NCBI RefSeq assembly: GCF_900109575.1
Contig: NZ_FOAF01000001.1
Coordinates: 186,001-250,000 of the forward strand
Length of the DNA: 64,000 nt
Source: Olivibacter domesticus
GTDB taxonomy: Bacteria; Bacteroidota; Bacteroidia; Sphingobacteriales; Sphingobacteriaceae
Reading direction: 5' to 3'
Below, piece by piece: positions 35,801 through 44,034 of this stretch; the first letter of the stretch is position 1; each line of letters starts with the position of its first letter. The translations under genes were made by a program, and so were the position numbers. The notes below the pieces were generated by a model. That model had not been told where the DNA came from. It saw nothing but the letters and a program-made list of their open reading frames with translations, and searched no databases.

Positions 35801-36295
35801 TACCGGCAGTTCGACGATAAAGTATTTTTGGGTTGGCGCGAACCCCGCTATACCTTCGGTTGGAGAAATGATTTTAACCTGCTCAAACATTTTGACCTCA
35901 GCTTATTTTTGCGTGCTGATCTAGGACATATAGGGGCGCGGGAGGATTTTAACCATTCCAGTTCCAATATTTACGACCGGGCAAACACCTTGGACATCCC
36001 TTATTGGACACCCGAAAACCGATCTAACAAATATCCACGACTGAATGTGAACTATAGACTGTACGAGGGGGGCATTAATCTGTATGAGTCACGCAGCTTT
36101 CTGCGCCTACAAGATGTATCGCTCGGTTACCGGGTACCACAGGACGTGATAAAAAAGTTATCGATAGATCAGCTCCGCGTGTTTGTCAGTGCCCGTAATT
36201 TGCTAACGGTATCATCATGGTCGGGTTGGGATCCGGAGTCAATAAACGATCCTATGCCGAAAATATTTACACTTGGTTTAAATGCATCTTTTTAA
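32882..36295 (+). CDS. SusC/RagA TonB-linked outer membrane protein with N-terminal STN signalling domain
   Basis: An 1137-residue protein. Order: signal peptide (the hydrophobic part near residues 25-37, ending TYSQ), STN domain (about 44-115, with TSLAEAMRHIQKQSGFAFFL), CarboxypepD_reg-like domain (about 138-215), TonB box and plug (about 220-340, with DASSAAVYGSRAASGVIIVT) and a barrel ending FTLGLNASF. STN domains contact FecR in the periplasm. With the sigma and anti-sigma genes just upstream it is a signalling transporter for a glycan. The start at 32882 or an inner ATG (32924, 32942) is not certain. Confidence 0.93.
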   Translation: MIFDLSIKDRSRSVMCKIFLMTKLTFFITLLFITQTFGKTYSQTINLKLHNTSLAEAMRHIQKQSGFAFFLNGEEIGETKVSVDVSKATIDQTMTALLTALPFDWTQKGEIIIIKKSAKKVIHSKEREANATMGMQQRLIRGRVSDGDGLALAGVTVSVKGFAVGTKTDDNGTFQLRLPEKAQMLVFSLLGFETQEIAIKGQSNIKVTLLTAISDLEEVVVVGYGTQKKSDLTGAVTRIDASKFETQSATSVTEYLSGTVAGIATNQGTGAAGGGSMEIRGANSLKAGTDPLIVLDGVIYNGALQDINPFDIANIDVLQDASSAAVYGSRAASGVIIVTTKRGNSEEPKITLSTMTGLATTSNDYKPFDAQGYLRYRKDLMQQLAPRSESGFYTNPNQLPAGVSLDQWRGYSNNPNADNNVEWLTRLRLNETEIEGFQQGRAIDWYDKRMQQGIRHNYDIAFSGKASKVNYYLSTGYTNNEGVIYGDQIKTWRTRLNLEGDVARFLKVGINAQFASTDNSSVPAGGINRLSPYGSFTEEDGTLKRFPHDDPSFPNPFLDAYYKDQYLRNNRLFATFYAELKLPFGFKYRASFQNRLEMTKDYNFWPVTTMEGGVNRQNGFGNRVDQHVYEWMVDNILTWSKRFNKHGFDFTFLANAEKLQIQRSEQENENFGPNGNLSWHGLQYGSNPVLLNDDMVRTGDALMLRMNYNYDERYLFTVSWRRDGFSAFGQNHSRGFFPSAAFAWRLSQEHFFNVSWIDDLKMRFSWGVNGNRDVPTYAALANLSRNPYFDGTNIVVGLTNSTMANPNLKWEGTEAYNVGIDLTALNGKFTASIDAYKGTTKDLLLDRKLPKIIGFDMVTTNLGELSNRGINATIGGQLLSKERINWRSSLVFSLNRNRINRLWGDMIEETINGETVRREVPDYANQWFPGEAIDRVWDYRMQGIWQEEDAEAAAQYGLRPGEYRAEDINGDGAYRQFDDKVFLGWREPRYTFGWRNDFNLLKHFDLSLFLRADLGHIGAREDFNHSSSNIYDRANTLDIPYWTPENRSNKYPRLNVNYRLYEGGINLYESRSFLRLQDVSLGYRVPQDVIKKLSIDQLRVFVSARNLLTVSSWSGWDPESINDPMPKIFTLGLNASF

Positions 36296-36306
36296 TAACC
36301 TGAAAA

Positions 36307-38076
36307 ATGAATAATAACATGAAATCCAGATTTATATATTATTTCATAGTGCTGCTGGCATGCCCGATCTGCCTATCCTGCTCAAAAGATTGGCTAAAAC
36401 CTGAGCCGCTTTCTTTTTATGCGCCCGAGAATCTGCTGGTAGATAAAGCCGGTTTTGAAGCGATGCTGGTGACGGCGAGAAAGAATTTACGCAATTCCTT
36501 TTATGGAGAGCTAAATACCGTTGTTTCCGAGGGGGTATTTACAGAACTAGGGGTGGCTGGTCCGTTAAATGATAATGGCATACGGAATATGGATCTGCAA
36601 ATGACACCCAATGCAGATGGCAATTATTATGTGTTAGAGAACTTTGAATGGAATTATACACCTATCCGTGTGATCAATGCAGTTGTTTCGCGTATAGATG
36701 ATATTACCTGGGATGATGAACGCGATCGGAATGAGGTTTTAGCAGAGGCATACTTCCATCGTGCCTACTGGTATTATCTGTTGGTTAACCAATTTGGTGA
36801 TGTACCCTATATTGATAAGGAGGCCCGTGAAGCAAAGCTGGACTTTTATACGCACTCACGCTGGACGATCTTAGATCGCCTACAGCAAGAGATGGAATTT
36901 TCGATACAATGGCTTTCCGAGCAAACTAAGCCCGGGGTACCAAGTCGATCGGCAGGTAAACATCTCCTTACAAAAATATACCTGGCTAATAGGGCCTTTG
37001 AGAAAGCTGCGGAGATGGCTTCCGAGGTTATTTTGCGCCATCCATTGATGCAGGGGCGTTTCGGTTCAGAAATGGAGGTAGCCCCCGATAGAAATATGTT
37101 CTGGGATTTGCATCGCCCTTTTAATGTAAATAATGTTGCAAATACCGAAACCATTCTTGGCGTGCTGGATAGAAGTGATCTGCCGGAAGACGTGCGTACG
37201 AATGGTCTTCAGACCATGCGAAATTACCATCCGGCTTGGTGGAATGCCCGTGTGCTGGACAGCAGGGCCAGCCGCGGTACCTTGGATCGCGGAGCTACCT
37301 ATGATTCGCTTGGTCGCGGCAATGCTAATTTACGTCCATCCAATTATTACCTATACGACATATGGAAGGACGGAAATGATTTGCGCCGAAAAGATGGCAA
37401 CTGGGTATTTCAAGAAGATCTGCGCTACAACAATCCGGCATCCGTAGACTTCGGAAAACCAATTGATCCGAAGAATTTTACAGCGCTTATTGACACCTTC
37501 CAATACTACCATTCCTTTCCCTTCTATAAAACATTCGTGCCGCAAGCTACCACCAGTCAGGTGCCAAATGGTGGGCAGGGAGATTACTATGTTTTCAGAT
37601 CTGCAGAGACTTATCTGTTACGCGCCGAAGCATATTATTGGCTAGGTTTGCTGGATCGTGCAGCTGCAGACATCAATGCCGTACGGAGCCGAGCCCATGC
37701 CGATCTTATCAGTGCGGGTCAAGTTGCTATAGATTATATTTTAGACGAACGGGCACGCGAGCTTTTTGCCGAGGAGCACCGTAAATCAGAGCTCGTGAGA
37801 ATTTCTTATATTATGGCCGCCGAAGGACGGGAAGGTTACTCTCTGGAACGTTTCAGTGAGCGTAATTATTGGTATGATCGGGTAATGGCCACCAATAACT
37901 TTTATAGGGAACACGTACGGTGGGGATCATCCGAATGCCGTATCAGTCCCTATCATGTATTATTTCCTGTTCCGGCAGAAGCGATCAATACCAATACGAT
38001 AGGCGTCATTAACCAAAACATAGGCTACCCGGGGGCAGACCGTAACTTGCCGCCACTTACAGAAATTGAAGATTAG
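36307..38076 (+). CDS. SusD/RagB-family outer membrane lipoprotein
   Basis: A 589-residue protein with lipobox CPICLSCS, Cys near residue 25. The SusD helices include EAYFHRAYWYYLLVNQFGDV and the C-terminal ETYLLRAEAYYWLGLLDRAA, then ILDERARELFAEEHRKSELV, typical of the family. It begins 11 bases after SusC. It should cap that SusC and bind the glycan. Length is typical for SusD. Confidence 0.93.
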   Translation: MNNNMKSRFIYYFIVLLACPICLSCSKDWLKPEPLSFYAPENLLVDKAGFEAMLVTARKNLRNSFYGELNTVVSEGVFTELGVAGPLNDNGIRNMDLQMTPNADGNYYVLENFEWNYTPIRVINAVVSRIDDITWDDERDRNEVLAEAYFHRAYWYYLLVNQFGDVPYIDKEAREAKLDFYTHSRWTILDRLQQEMEFSIQWLSEQTKPGVPSRSAGKHLLTKIYLANRAFEKAAEMASEVILRHPLMQGRFGSEMEVAPDRNMFWDLHRPFNVNNVANTETILGVLDRSDLPEDVRTNGLQTMRNYHPAWWNARVLDSRASRGTLDRGATYDSLGRGNANLRPSNYYLYDIWKDGNDLRRKDGNWVFQEDLRYNNPASVDFGKPIDPKNFTALIDTFQYYHSFPFYKTFVPQATTSQVPNGGQGDYYVFRSAETYLLRAEAYYWLGLLDRAAADINAVRSRAHADLISAGQVAIDYILDERARELFAEEHRKSELVRISYIMAAEGREGYSLERFSERNYWYDRVMATNNFYREHVRWGSSECRISPYHVLFPVPAEAINTNTIGVINQNIGYPGADRNLPPLTEIED

Positions 38077-38088
38077 TAAAACAGCGTT

Positions 38089-39699
38089 ATGAACTATTTA
38101 ATGTTATCCAGAAAAATCAGATTCCCGCGTATGCTGACGCGTATGTATTGGAAGGTCATTTTGTTAATCACGGCCATACCGAATTTTATGTTCGCTCAGC
38201 AAGCTGATCGACCCAATATAGTTGTCATACTTGCCGACGATATGGGATACTCCGATCTGGGCTGTTATGGAAGTGAAATTAATACACCAAATTTAAATAA
38301 ACTTGCTGCGGGGGGGCTAAGGTTCCGCACCTTTTACAATGCGGCAAGATGTTGCCCGTCCAGGGCCTCGCTGCTTACCGGCCTTTACCCTCATGAGGCC
38401 GGTATGGGTGCTATGGTGAGCGAGGCCGATCGTCCGGCAATACCGGGTCCATATCAAGGTTATCTAAACAAGCAGAGTGTCACGCTTGCCGAAGTGCTGG
38501 GTGCTGCCGGCTATAAGACTTATATGTCTGGCAAATGGCATGTGGGTGAACGGCGTGAGCATTGGCCCCGCCAACGGGGATTTGAGCGTTATTTCGGTCT
38601 TATTAGTGGTGCAAGCAGTTATTTTGAACTGGTAGATGAGCCCCGCAAACGCAGTATGGCCCACGATAATGACCCCTGGTTTCCACCTGACAGTGGATTT
38701 TATATGACCGATGCTTTCACCGACAGTGCTGTTAACTTTGTGGAAACGCATCAAAAACAAGGAGAAAAGAAACCCTTTTTCCTGTATCTCGCGTATACGG
38801 CACCCCACTGGCCACTGCATGCCCTGCAGGAAGATATTGCGGCCAACAAGGGCAAATATGACGAGGGATGGGACCGTATCCGGAGAAAGCGCTACCAGCG
38901 TATGCAGGACCTAGGTATCATCGATAGCCGCTACAGGCTCTCTGAACGATCAGCAAACATTCCCGCATGGGGTTCAATGGATAAGCAATCCGACTGGGCC
39001 CATCGTATGGAGGTTTACGCCGCGATGGTGCAGCGTATGGACAAGGGCATCGGTAAGCTACTAGAGAGTCTGAAGCGCAGTGGACAGCTTAACAACACAT
39101 TGATTCTCTTCCTTTCAGATAATGGAGCCTGTGCCGAAAATATAGATCAACGGAAACTCCATGACCAACAAGTAGCCGTAGGAAATCGAGGGTCTTACCT
39201 CGCCTATGATGAATACTGGGCAAATGCTTCAAATACCCCTTTCCGTATGTATAAAGCCTGGACGGAGGAGGGAGGTATCAATAGCCCTTTAATTGTCCAT
39301 TGGCCTGATAAAATAAAAGCAGATAGCGGTAAAATAACAAATGCAGTAGGTCACATCGTCGATATCATGGCCACCTGCGTAGATGTCGCAGGTGCAACCT
39401 ATCCGGAAACATTTAAAGGGAATCGCATTACACCGCTAAAAGGCCAGTCACTCTTACCCGTCTTTACAGGTGGGAAGTTAAGAGATCGAAAGCTATACTG
39501 GGAGCATTTTGGTAAATGGGCTGTCCGGGAAGGTGATTGGAAATTGGTTGGAGAAGCTAAGAGTGGGCAGGTTCAATTGTTTAATCTGGCCGAAGATCCG
39601 GTGGAAACGCAAGATTTGGCCAAAATCCGGAAGGATATTGTGAGTAAACTCACTAAAGATTACCATCAATGGAGTCTGGACGTAGGGGTGAAACGATAA
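38089..39699 (+). CDS. Arylsulfatase-type sulfatase
   Basis: A 536-residue exported enzyme; signal near residues 22-37 ending FMFAQ. The metal site VILADDMGYSDLGCYG and the active-site signature AARCCPSRASLLTGLYPHEA (C-x-P-S-R, whose first Cys would become formylglycine) are intact; later FLSDNGACAEN supplies further metal ligands. A formylglycine-generating or anSME enzyme must be encoded elsewhere. It starts 12 bases after SusD and is the last gene of the operon, so the target is probably a sulfated glycan. Confidence 0.92.
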   Translation: MNYLMLSRKIRFPRMLTRMYWKVILLITAIPNFMFAQQADRPNIVVILADDMGYSDLGCYGSEINTPNLNKLAAGGLRFRTFYNAARCCPSRASLLTGLYPHEAGMGAMVSEADRPAIPGPYQGYLNKQSVTLAEVLGAAGYKTYMSGKWHVGERREHWPRQRGFERYFGLISGASSYFELVDEPRKRSMAHDNDPWFPPDSGFYMTDAFTDSAVNFVETHQKQGEKKPFFLYLAYTAPHWPLHALQEDIAANKGKYDEGWDRIRRKRYQRMQDLGIIDSRYRLSERSANIPAWGSMDKQSDWAHRMEVYAAMVQRMDKGIGKLLESLKRSGQLNNTLILFLSDNGACAENIDQRKLHDQQVAVGNRGSYLAYDEYWANASNTPFRMYKAWTEEGGINSPLIVHWPDKIKADSGKITNAVGHIVDIMATCVDVAGATYPETFKGNRITPLKGQSLLPVFTGGKLRDRKLYWEHFGKWAVREGDWKLVGEAKSGQVQLFNLAEDPVETQDLAKIRKDIVSKLTKDYHQWSLDVGVKR

Positions 39700-39703
39700 T
39701 CTT

Positions 39704-39733
39704 CAATTGCCACTTGATCCAAAGTGGCAATTG
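39704..39733 (+). terminator. Hairpin after the sulfatase gene
   Basis: CAATTGCCACTT (39704-39715) pairs perfectly with AAGTGGCAATTG (39722-39733), loop of six. The T-run after it is weak. Confidence 0.65.
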
Positions 39734-39815
39734 TATACTGGATTTAGTCCCGGTTTGTTTGGGCTTACCGCCTTCACCTAAACTTTCTCCTGTTCTCATG
39801 CCTTGGAGAATACTT

Positions 39816-40073
39816 TTATTGCCATTTAAGGTTTTTCATCACACCATATCTTGTACAGATACTTCCCCAGGCAATATTCCCTAATTGTGCAGCTACAAGA
39901 ATTTCTCTCATTAATTCGTCTTTTATCTCATAAGATGCCAGTAAATATTCATTGGCCATTTGCAGTAACTGTTGGACGTTTTGTTCAATATCGTTTTTTT
40001 TCTTCTGTAGTAAAACGAGGGCATTATATTGCTCGTTTTCCTCTTTTTCTTTATTATAGGAGTGGAGATCGCA
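39816..40073 (-). pseudogene. Open frame without a start codon, unknown helical protein
   Basis: An 85-codon frame between TAA at 40074-40076 and TAA at 39816-39818 with no ATG near its beginning. It reads as a coherent amphipathic helical protein (NEQYNALVLLQKKKNDIEQN, then LLQMANEYLLASYEIKDELM and AAQLGNIAWGSICTRYGVMK). I do not recognise the family. It is probably the 3' part of a lost gene, or uses an internal start. It fills most of the 470-base gap between the sulfatase and the Fic gene. Confidence 0.4.
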
Positions 40074-40127
40074 TTATAAATTGAATACAGAAAGATCATG
40101 CGGTGAATACGTCTTTTATTCTCCGCA

Positions 40128-40164
40128 TTCTTGCGGCAAATATTTCATATATTTGCCGCAAGAA
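40128..40164 (+). promoter_or_regulatory. 16-bp-arm palindrome over the Fic promoter
   Basis: TTCTTGCGGCAAATAT (40128-40143), 5-base loop, and its exact complement (40149-40164). TATATTTG within the right arm (40148-40155) fits the -7 box, and ATG 40176 follows 11 bases later. This fits an operator covering the promoter, or an RNA hairpin in the leader. Confidence 0.6.
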
Positions 40165-40175
40165 AAATCTGGATA

Positions 40176-41276
40176 ATGGCAAAATATATTTATCAGCGTA
40201 AAGACTGGACAAATTTTACTTGGGACAATCAGGCAATTAATGTGGTATTTGGGGAAGTTCGTAACTTGCAGGGTCTCATTGCAGGGCAAATGAGTTCGGT
40301 GGGTTTTTCAATGCAGGAAGAGGCCAATCTTACTACGCTTACGTTGGATATCGTTAAATCTTCTGAAATTGAGGGGGAGCAGTTGGATTATGAACAAGTC
40401 CGTTCATCTATTGCTAGGCGTTTAGGCTTGAATGTAGGAGGTCTTGTACCAGTGAACAGAAATGTGGAAGGTGTTGTTGAAATGATGTTGGATGCAACAC
40501 AAAACTATTTGCAACCATTAACCGAAGACAGATTGTTTGGCTGGCATTCGGCTTTGTTTCCTTCTGGCCGGAGCGGACTATATAAAATCGAAGTAGGTGA
40601 TTACCTAAGTGGAGAAATGCAGATCGTTTCGGGCGCCATGGGGAAAGAGAAAATTCACTATGAAGCAGTTCCTGTTGAACTGGTTAAAGAAGAAATGGAT
40701 TTTTTTTTAGATTGGTTCAATGACGATATAAAAATAGATTTAGTCTTAAAAGCGGCTATCGCTCATTTTTGGTTCATAATCATTCACCCTTTTGATGACG
40801 GAAATGGACGCATAGCAAGGGCAATATCCGATTTATTACTTGCTAGAGCAGACAAAAGTCCAGAACGTTTCTACAGCATGTCGAGTCAAATTTTAGTAGA
40901 ACGTAAAAGATATTATGACGTATTGCAAAAAGTTCAACACAGCAGCGGTGACATCACTGAATGGTTAGTATGGTTTTTGCATTGTCTTAAAAATGCCTTG
41001 CTGGAAACCGAGAAAACACTTGATAAAATAGTGTATAAAGCAGCGTTCTGGAAGTTTCACGAGCAAACACCGCTGAATGAGCGACAGCGTTTGGTATTAA
41101 ACAAATTGCTTGATGGATTTGATGGAAAACTAAAATCTTCCAAATGGGCAAAAATAGCCAAATGCTCCTCCGATACGGCTTTGCGAGATATAAAAGACTT
41201 AATGGAGAAAGGAATTTTAAGACAGGAAGAAAAAGGAGGCCGGAGTACAAATTATGAATTAGTAAAAAAACTCTAG
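40176..41276 (+). CDS. Fic-family protein (class II, autoinhibited AMP-transferase type)
   Basis: From ATG 40176 the protein has 366 residues. An inhibitory-helix motif SSEIEG (residues 62-67, fitting S/T-xxx-E-G/N) lies before the Fic core, marking class II. The core is IHPFDDGNGRIARA with catalytic His204 and the flap region before it. The C-terminal part is a winged-helix-like domain (SKWAKIAKCSSDTALRDIKD). Fic enzymes transfer AMP or similar groups to proteins. The upstream palindrome may be its own operator, as the C-terminal domain could bind DNA. A second, damaged Fic gene lies at 48032. Confidence 0.9.
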   Translation: MAKYIYQRKDWTNFTWDNQAINVVFGEVRNLQGLIAGQMSSVGFSMQEEANLTTLTLDIVKSSEIEGEQLDYEQVRSSIARRLGLNVGGLVPVNRNVEGVVEMMLDATQNYLQPLTEDRLFGWHSALFPSGRSGLYKIEVGDYLSGEMQIVSGAMGKEKIHYEAVPVELVKEEMDFFLDWFNDDIKIDLVLKAAIAHFWFIIIHPFDDGNGRIARAISDLLLARADKSPERFYSMSSQILVERKRYYDVLQKVQHSSGDITEWLVWFLHCLKNALLETEKTLDKIVYKAAFWKFHEQTPLNERQRLVLNKLLDGFDGKLKSSKWAKIAKCSSDTALRDIKDLMEKGILRQEEKGGRSTNYELVKKL

Positions 41277-41285
41277 TAAGTTTAG

Positions 41286-41492
41286 CGGCCTGAGTTTCCA
41301 TCAAAACCTGACGGGGGCTGTTCCTTTCAAACCACCAAATCTGCTACAGGGCTTACCAAATTGTTTCGGTTTAACGGCATACCTCGCTATATTTTGGTGG
41401 ATAAAGATGGGACGATTTTAGATGATCGATTTCAGATGCATAACTTTAACTATGAACTGCAGAAGCTTTTTCCGCAATATGCAAAAGATTGA
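41286..41492 (+). pseudogene. C-terminal remnant of a TlpA-like thioredoxin gene
   Basis: The frame reads TKLFRFNGIPRYILVDKDG, then TILDDRFQMHNFNYELQKLF and a stop at 41490-41492. This is the part after the cis-Pro loop of Bacteroidota TlpA proteins. The CxxC region and everything before it are missing. It follows the Fic gene directly. Confidence 0.7.
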
Positions 41493-41555
41493 TTTGATGC
41501 TTGTTGGCTAATATTAATATGAAGCTCGTGAAAACTCCTTATGAATGATTACATT

Positions 41556-42836
41556 TTATAGCGTGATTTTTTCTTTGTATAGCTCTTTTCCATACAGATC
41601 CGTAACCCGGAGGTAGTAAGAACCTGGGTCTAGCGATATGTTTTGACGTGTTGTCTGTTGCAGGATCATGTTCAAAACCGGTACAGCCAAAATACCGAAT
41701 TGATCAAATTCATTGCACTTCAAAATGGATAGGAGGGTTCCTTTATAATGCGCTCCAGAGAGGTTGATGGTGTAGGATTTCGTGCCACTGTGAAGTAGCC
41801 ATGTTGCATACTTGTTATCAATCCATTTAGTATCAGGAAATACAATTGTGGCATCCACCATGTTTACTTTGCTTAATTCTCTATAATCATTTGTTTTTAA
41901 ATTTTTGTAGATGACGGGCTTGTCAATGTGCTTTCTGAGATGATGAAAAAGTTGTGGTGCTTCACTGTTTATTGATTGGTTAATGCAGAAAGGGTCTATA
42001 CCGCTTAAGATTTTAAATCGGTGAGCCATCCAGTTCTTTTCTGGGTCCTTATTGATGTGGCCATGGCCTGCAAACACAATGGCTTTGGCGTCTGGATCCT
42101 GCTGTAATGTTTCGTAAATGATCTTTGCCTGATGTTGCTCACGTTCGGGGACTGTATTGCATGGAGCTTTGTAGCAGTCGTAAGGAATCAGTTTAAATCC
42201 TAATTGAATGGCTTTGCGTATTAAATCGCCAAACATCGGCTCCGACGTGTAGAATCCTGACGTTTGTAGCGGAAAGCCTCTTTCGTTGATGTCGTCTTCG
42301 CGCAAGCCTTCCATGAATAGGTAGGTAAAACCTTCCGCTTTTAATTTTGGTAGCAAGTTAGATAGAAAAAGCCTTCCCCGGGGATCGATGTGCGATTCAT
42401 TTATCATAATTACTTGGTGTGTACGGGCAATGGAAATAATTTCAACTATCGCGTCTAGCGCAGTATAGTTGGAGTCTTCCCTAATGTCGGTTTCCCAATG
42501 TCGAGAATTAATGTAAGATGTTTCATTGTCTTTTACATCTCCTACAAAAGAGCTAAAGGTGGTGAGCATGGTTTTACGAGCGAAGTATAATGCATTATTG
42601 GCCGAATCGACCTTGCACTGCAGACTAAGATGATAGGGAACTAAATAATTGTAGCCACTAACCTCATAGCTCTTGAGGATGGCGGTCATCGGATCTTTGT
42701 TGGCTTTTTTTAGGTATTTGGCAATAGAGGCCTTTGTGAAAAGTAAGTTATCAGGTTTTGAGCTTTGTGCCATACACGACAGCGAATTGCTGAACATCGT
42801 GAATATGAGCAAAAGAAAAAAGCTATTGGTTTGCAT
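41556..42836 (-). CDS. ChaN/Tiki/EreA-like exported protein
   Basis: A 426-residue protein with signal peptide (ending SLSCMAQ). The middle (about 130-280) has the TraB/ChaN/EreA pattern: MINESHIDPRGRLFLSNLLP, FMEGLREDDIN, and KAIVFAGHGHINKDPEKNWM, with acid/His residues that could bind metal or act in hydrolysis. The end, LDPGSYYLRVTDLYGKELYK, resembles a type IX secretion sorting domain, so it may be displayed on the surface. A relic of a second copy lies at 16919-17149. The substrate is unknown. Confidence 0.65.
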   Translation of the reverse strand: MQTNSFFLLLIFTMFSNSLSCMAQSSKPDNLLFTKASIAKYLKKANKDPMTAILKSYEVSGYNYLVPYHLSLQCKVDSANNALYFARKTMLTTFSSFVGDVKDNETSYINSRHWETDIREDSNYTALDAIVEIISIARTHQVIMINESHIDPRGRLFLSNLLPKLKAEGFTYLFMEGLREDDINERGFPLQTSGFYTSEPMFGDLIRKAIQLGFKLIPYDCYKAPCNTVPEREQHQAKIIYETLQQDPDAKAIVFAGHGHINKDPEKNWMAHRFKILSGIDPFCINQSINSEAPQLFHHLRKHIDKPVIYKNLKTNDYRELSKVNMVDATIVFPDTKWIDNKYATWLLHSGTKSYTINLSGAHYKGTLLSILKCNEFDQFGILAVPVLNMILQQTTRQNISLDPGSYYLRVTDLYGKELYKEKITL

Positions 42837-42858
42837 AATTGGATGTATTGATCTAATG

Positions 42859-42906
42859 CAAATGTATAACTAAATTTTTAGTTTAAAAATATATTATTTT
42901 AGTTTA
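42859..42906 (-). promoter_or_regulatory. Promoter and 21-bp repeat upstream of the ChaN-like gene
   Basis: Minus-strand TACATTTG (42859-42866) fits the -7 box with a 20-base leader. TTTTAGTTTA on the plus strand occurs at 42876-42885 and 42897-42906, 21 bp apart; the AT-rich composition makes chance possible. Confidence 0.4.
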
Positions 42907-42911
42907 CACTT

Positions 42912-43688
42912 TTAGGGATCAACCATCCACTCCATAGCAAAATGTAGCGTTGCTTCCATTTTGAAATTGGTAATATTGCCCCCCGCGATGGCGGGTTTCC
43001 ATGGAATCCTTTTCACCGCCGCTATAACAGCTTCTTCACAACCATAACCTAAACCTCTTCTGATATGGAAGTTTAGGGGTTCACCCTTCTTAGAAATTTC
43101 AAATGAGATACTGACAAGCCCTTCAATACCATGATCCAAGGCCTCTTGTGGATAAATAACATGTTGCTTGAGGTGCTTCTGAAAACCTGGAATGCCGCCG
43201 GCAGGTGTTGGTGGGAAATAGAATGAACAGTTAAATCCATTCGGTATTTTTGTCTGATAAAGAACGGGTGACTTGGTTTTTTGGGCTTTAGCCTTACCAT
43301 TGACTTGTATGGTGTCCATAGGCTGGTTGCTACTGTCTTTTATGGTGAGATTGATGATACGGCTGCCCATCACCGGCACGTTTTGCCAAAAGTATAGTCC
43401 CTGGATCTGGAGCGTATCACCGGGCTACTCAATATAGTAATTCCCCAAACTGTCTGTAACACTTTTAGGCGCCTCCTCATAAAAATACTTTGCCGATTTA
43501 AGCCAAACCGTAATTCCTTTTGCAGGCTCTCCATCGGGTGTGGTCAGTTTTCCATGTACGTGGATGGTATCGGCTAAGGTGTACGTTTTAACAATATAAT
43601 CGCCGCTGTCTGTTCTGGAAATAAGCTGCGCGAAAGATGGCAACGCAAAGACCTGCAGGAAAGCAAAGAGTATAAATAGGATTTTCAT
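42912..43688 (-). pseudogene. Carboxypeptidase-regulatory/TonB C-terminal domain protein broken by an in-frame TAG
   Basis: One frame runs from ATG 43688 (signal peptide ILFILFAFLQVFALPSFAQ) to 42912, interrupted only by TAG at 43425-43427. Before it lies a carboxypeptidase-regulatory-like domain (GKLTTPDGEPAKGITVWLKS; SVTDSLGNYYI); after it PGDTLQIQG continues and a TonB C-terminal domain follows (IYPQEALDHGIEGLVSISFE; AVKRIPWKPA). Without the stop the protein would be about 258 residues. Either a recent nonsense mutation or readthrough; the former is more likely. Confidence 0.75.
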
Positions 43689-43921
43689 GGTGTTATTTAT
43701 GGCTTTGATGCATAAATGAATCAATTTCCATAAGAACTGGATAGCTAAAGGGGCATAAAAGTGCTATACCATTTTTTTAAAGTCAGATCTTTTCCATAAT
43801 TATAAATTTGACATTTTCGGGATAGAAACTCGATAAAATCGAAAGTCTCTTGTCGAAAACATCAGTTAAAATTAGCAACTGAAATCTTTCAGAGGTAATC
43901 ACTTTAGGGTATTATTCTTTA

Positions 43922-43953
43922 TTTGTATAAGTGAAATATTAATTATACTTTTG
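43922..43953 (+). promoter_or_regulatory. Promoter of the lipoprotein cluster
   Basis: TTTG at 43922-43925, 20 bases, TACTTTTG at 43946-43953: a good fit to the Bacteroidota consensus, about 80 bases before ATG 44035. Confidence 0.65.
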
Positions 43954-44034
43954 GCTCATTAATAAAACAACCTTGACCTATTCCTAAAAAATCAAGAGCA
44001 AGGGATTTCTTAATTGTATATTTTTGCAATGCTT

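Noticed and set aside
40131-40175. TTG start of the Fic gene at 40131
   Set aside because: It lies inside the palindrome and adds residues unlike the family; ATG 40176 gives the normal MAKYIYQ start.
44019-44026. TATTTTTG close to the first lipoprotein start as a leaderless promoter
   Set aside because: A better promoter with both boxes is at 43922-43953.
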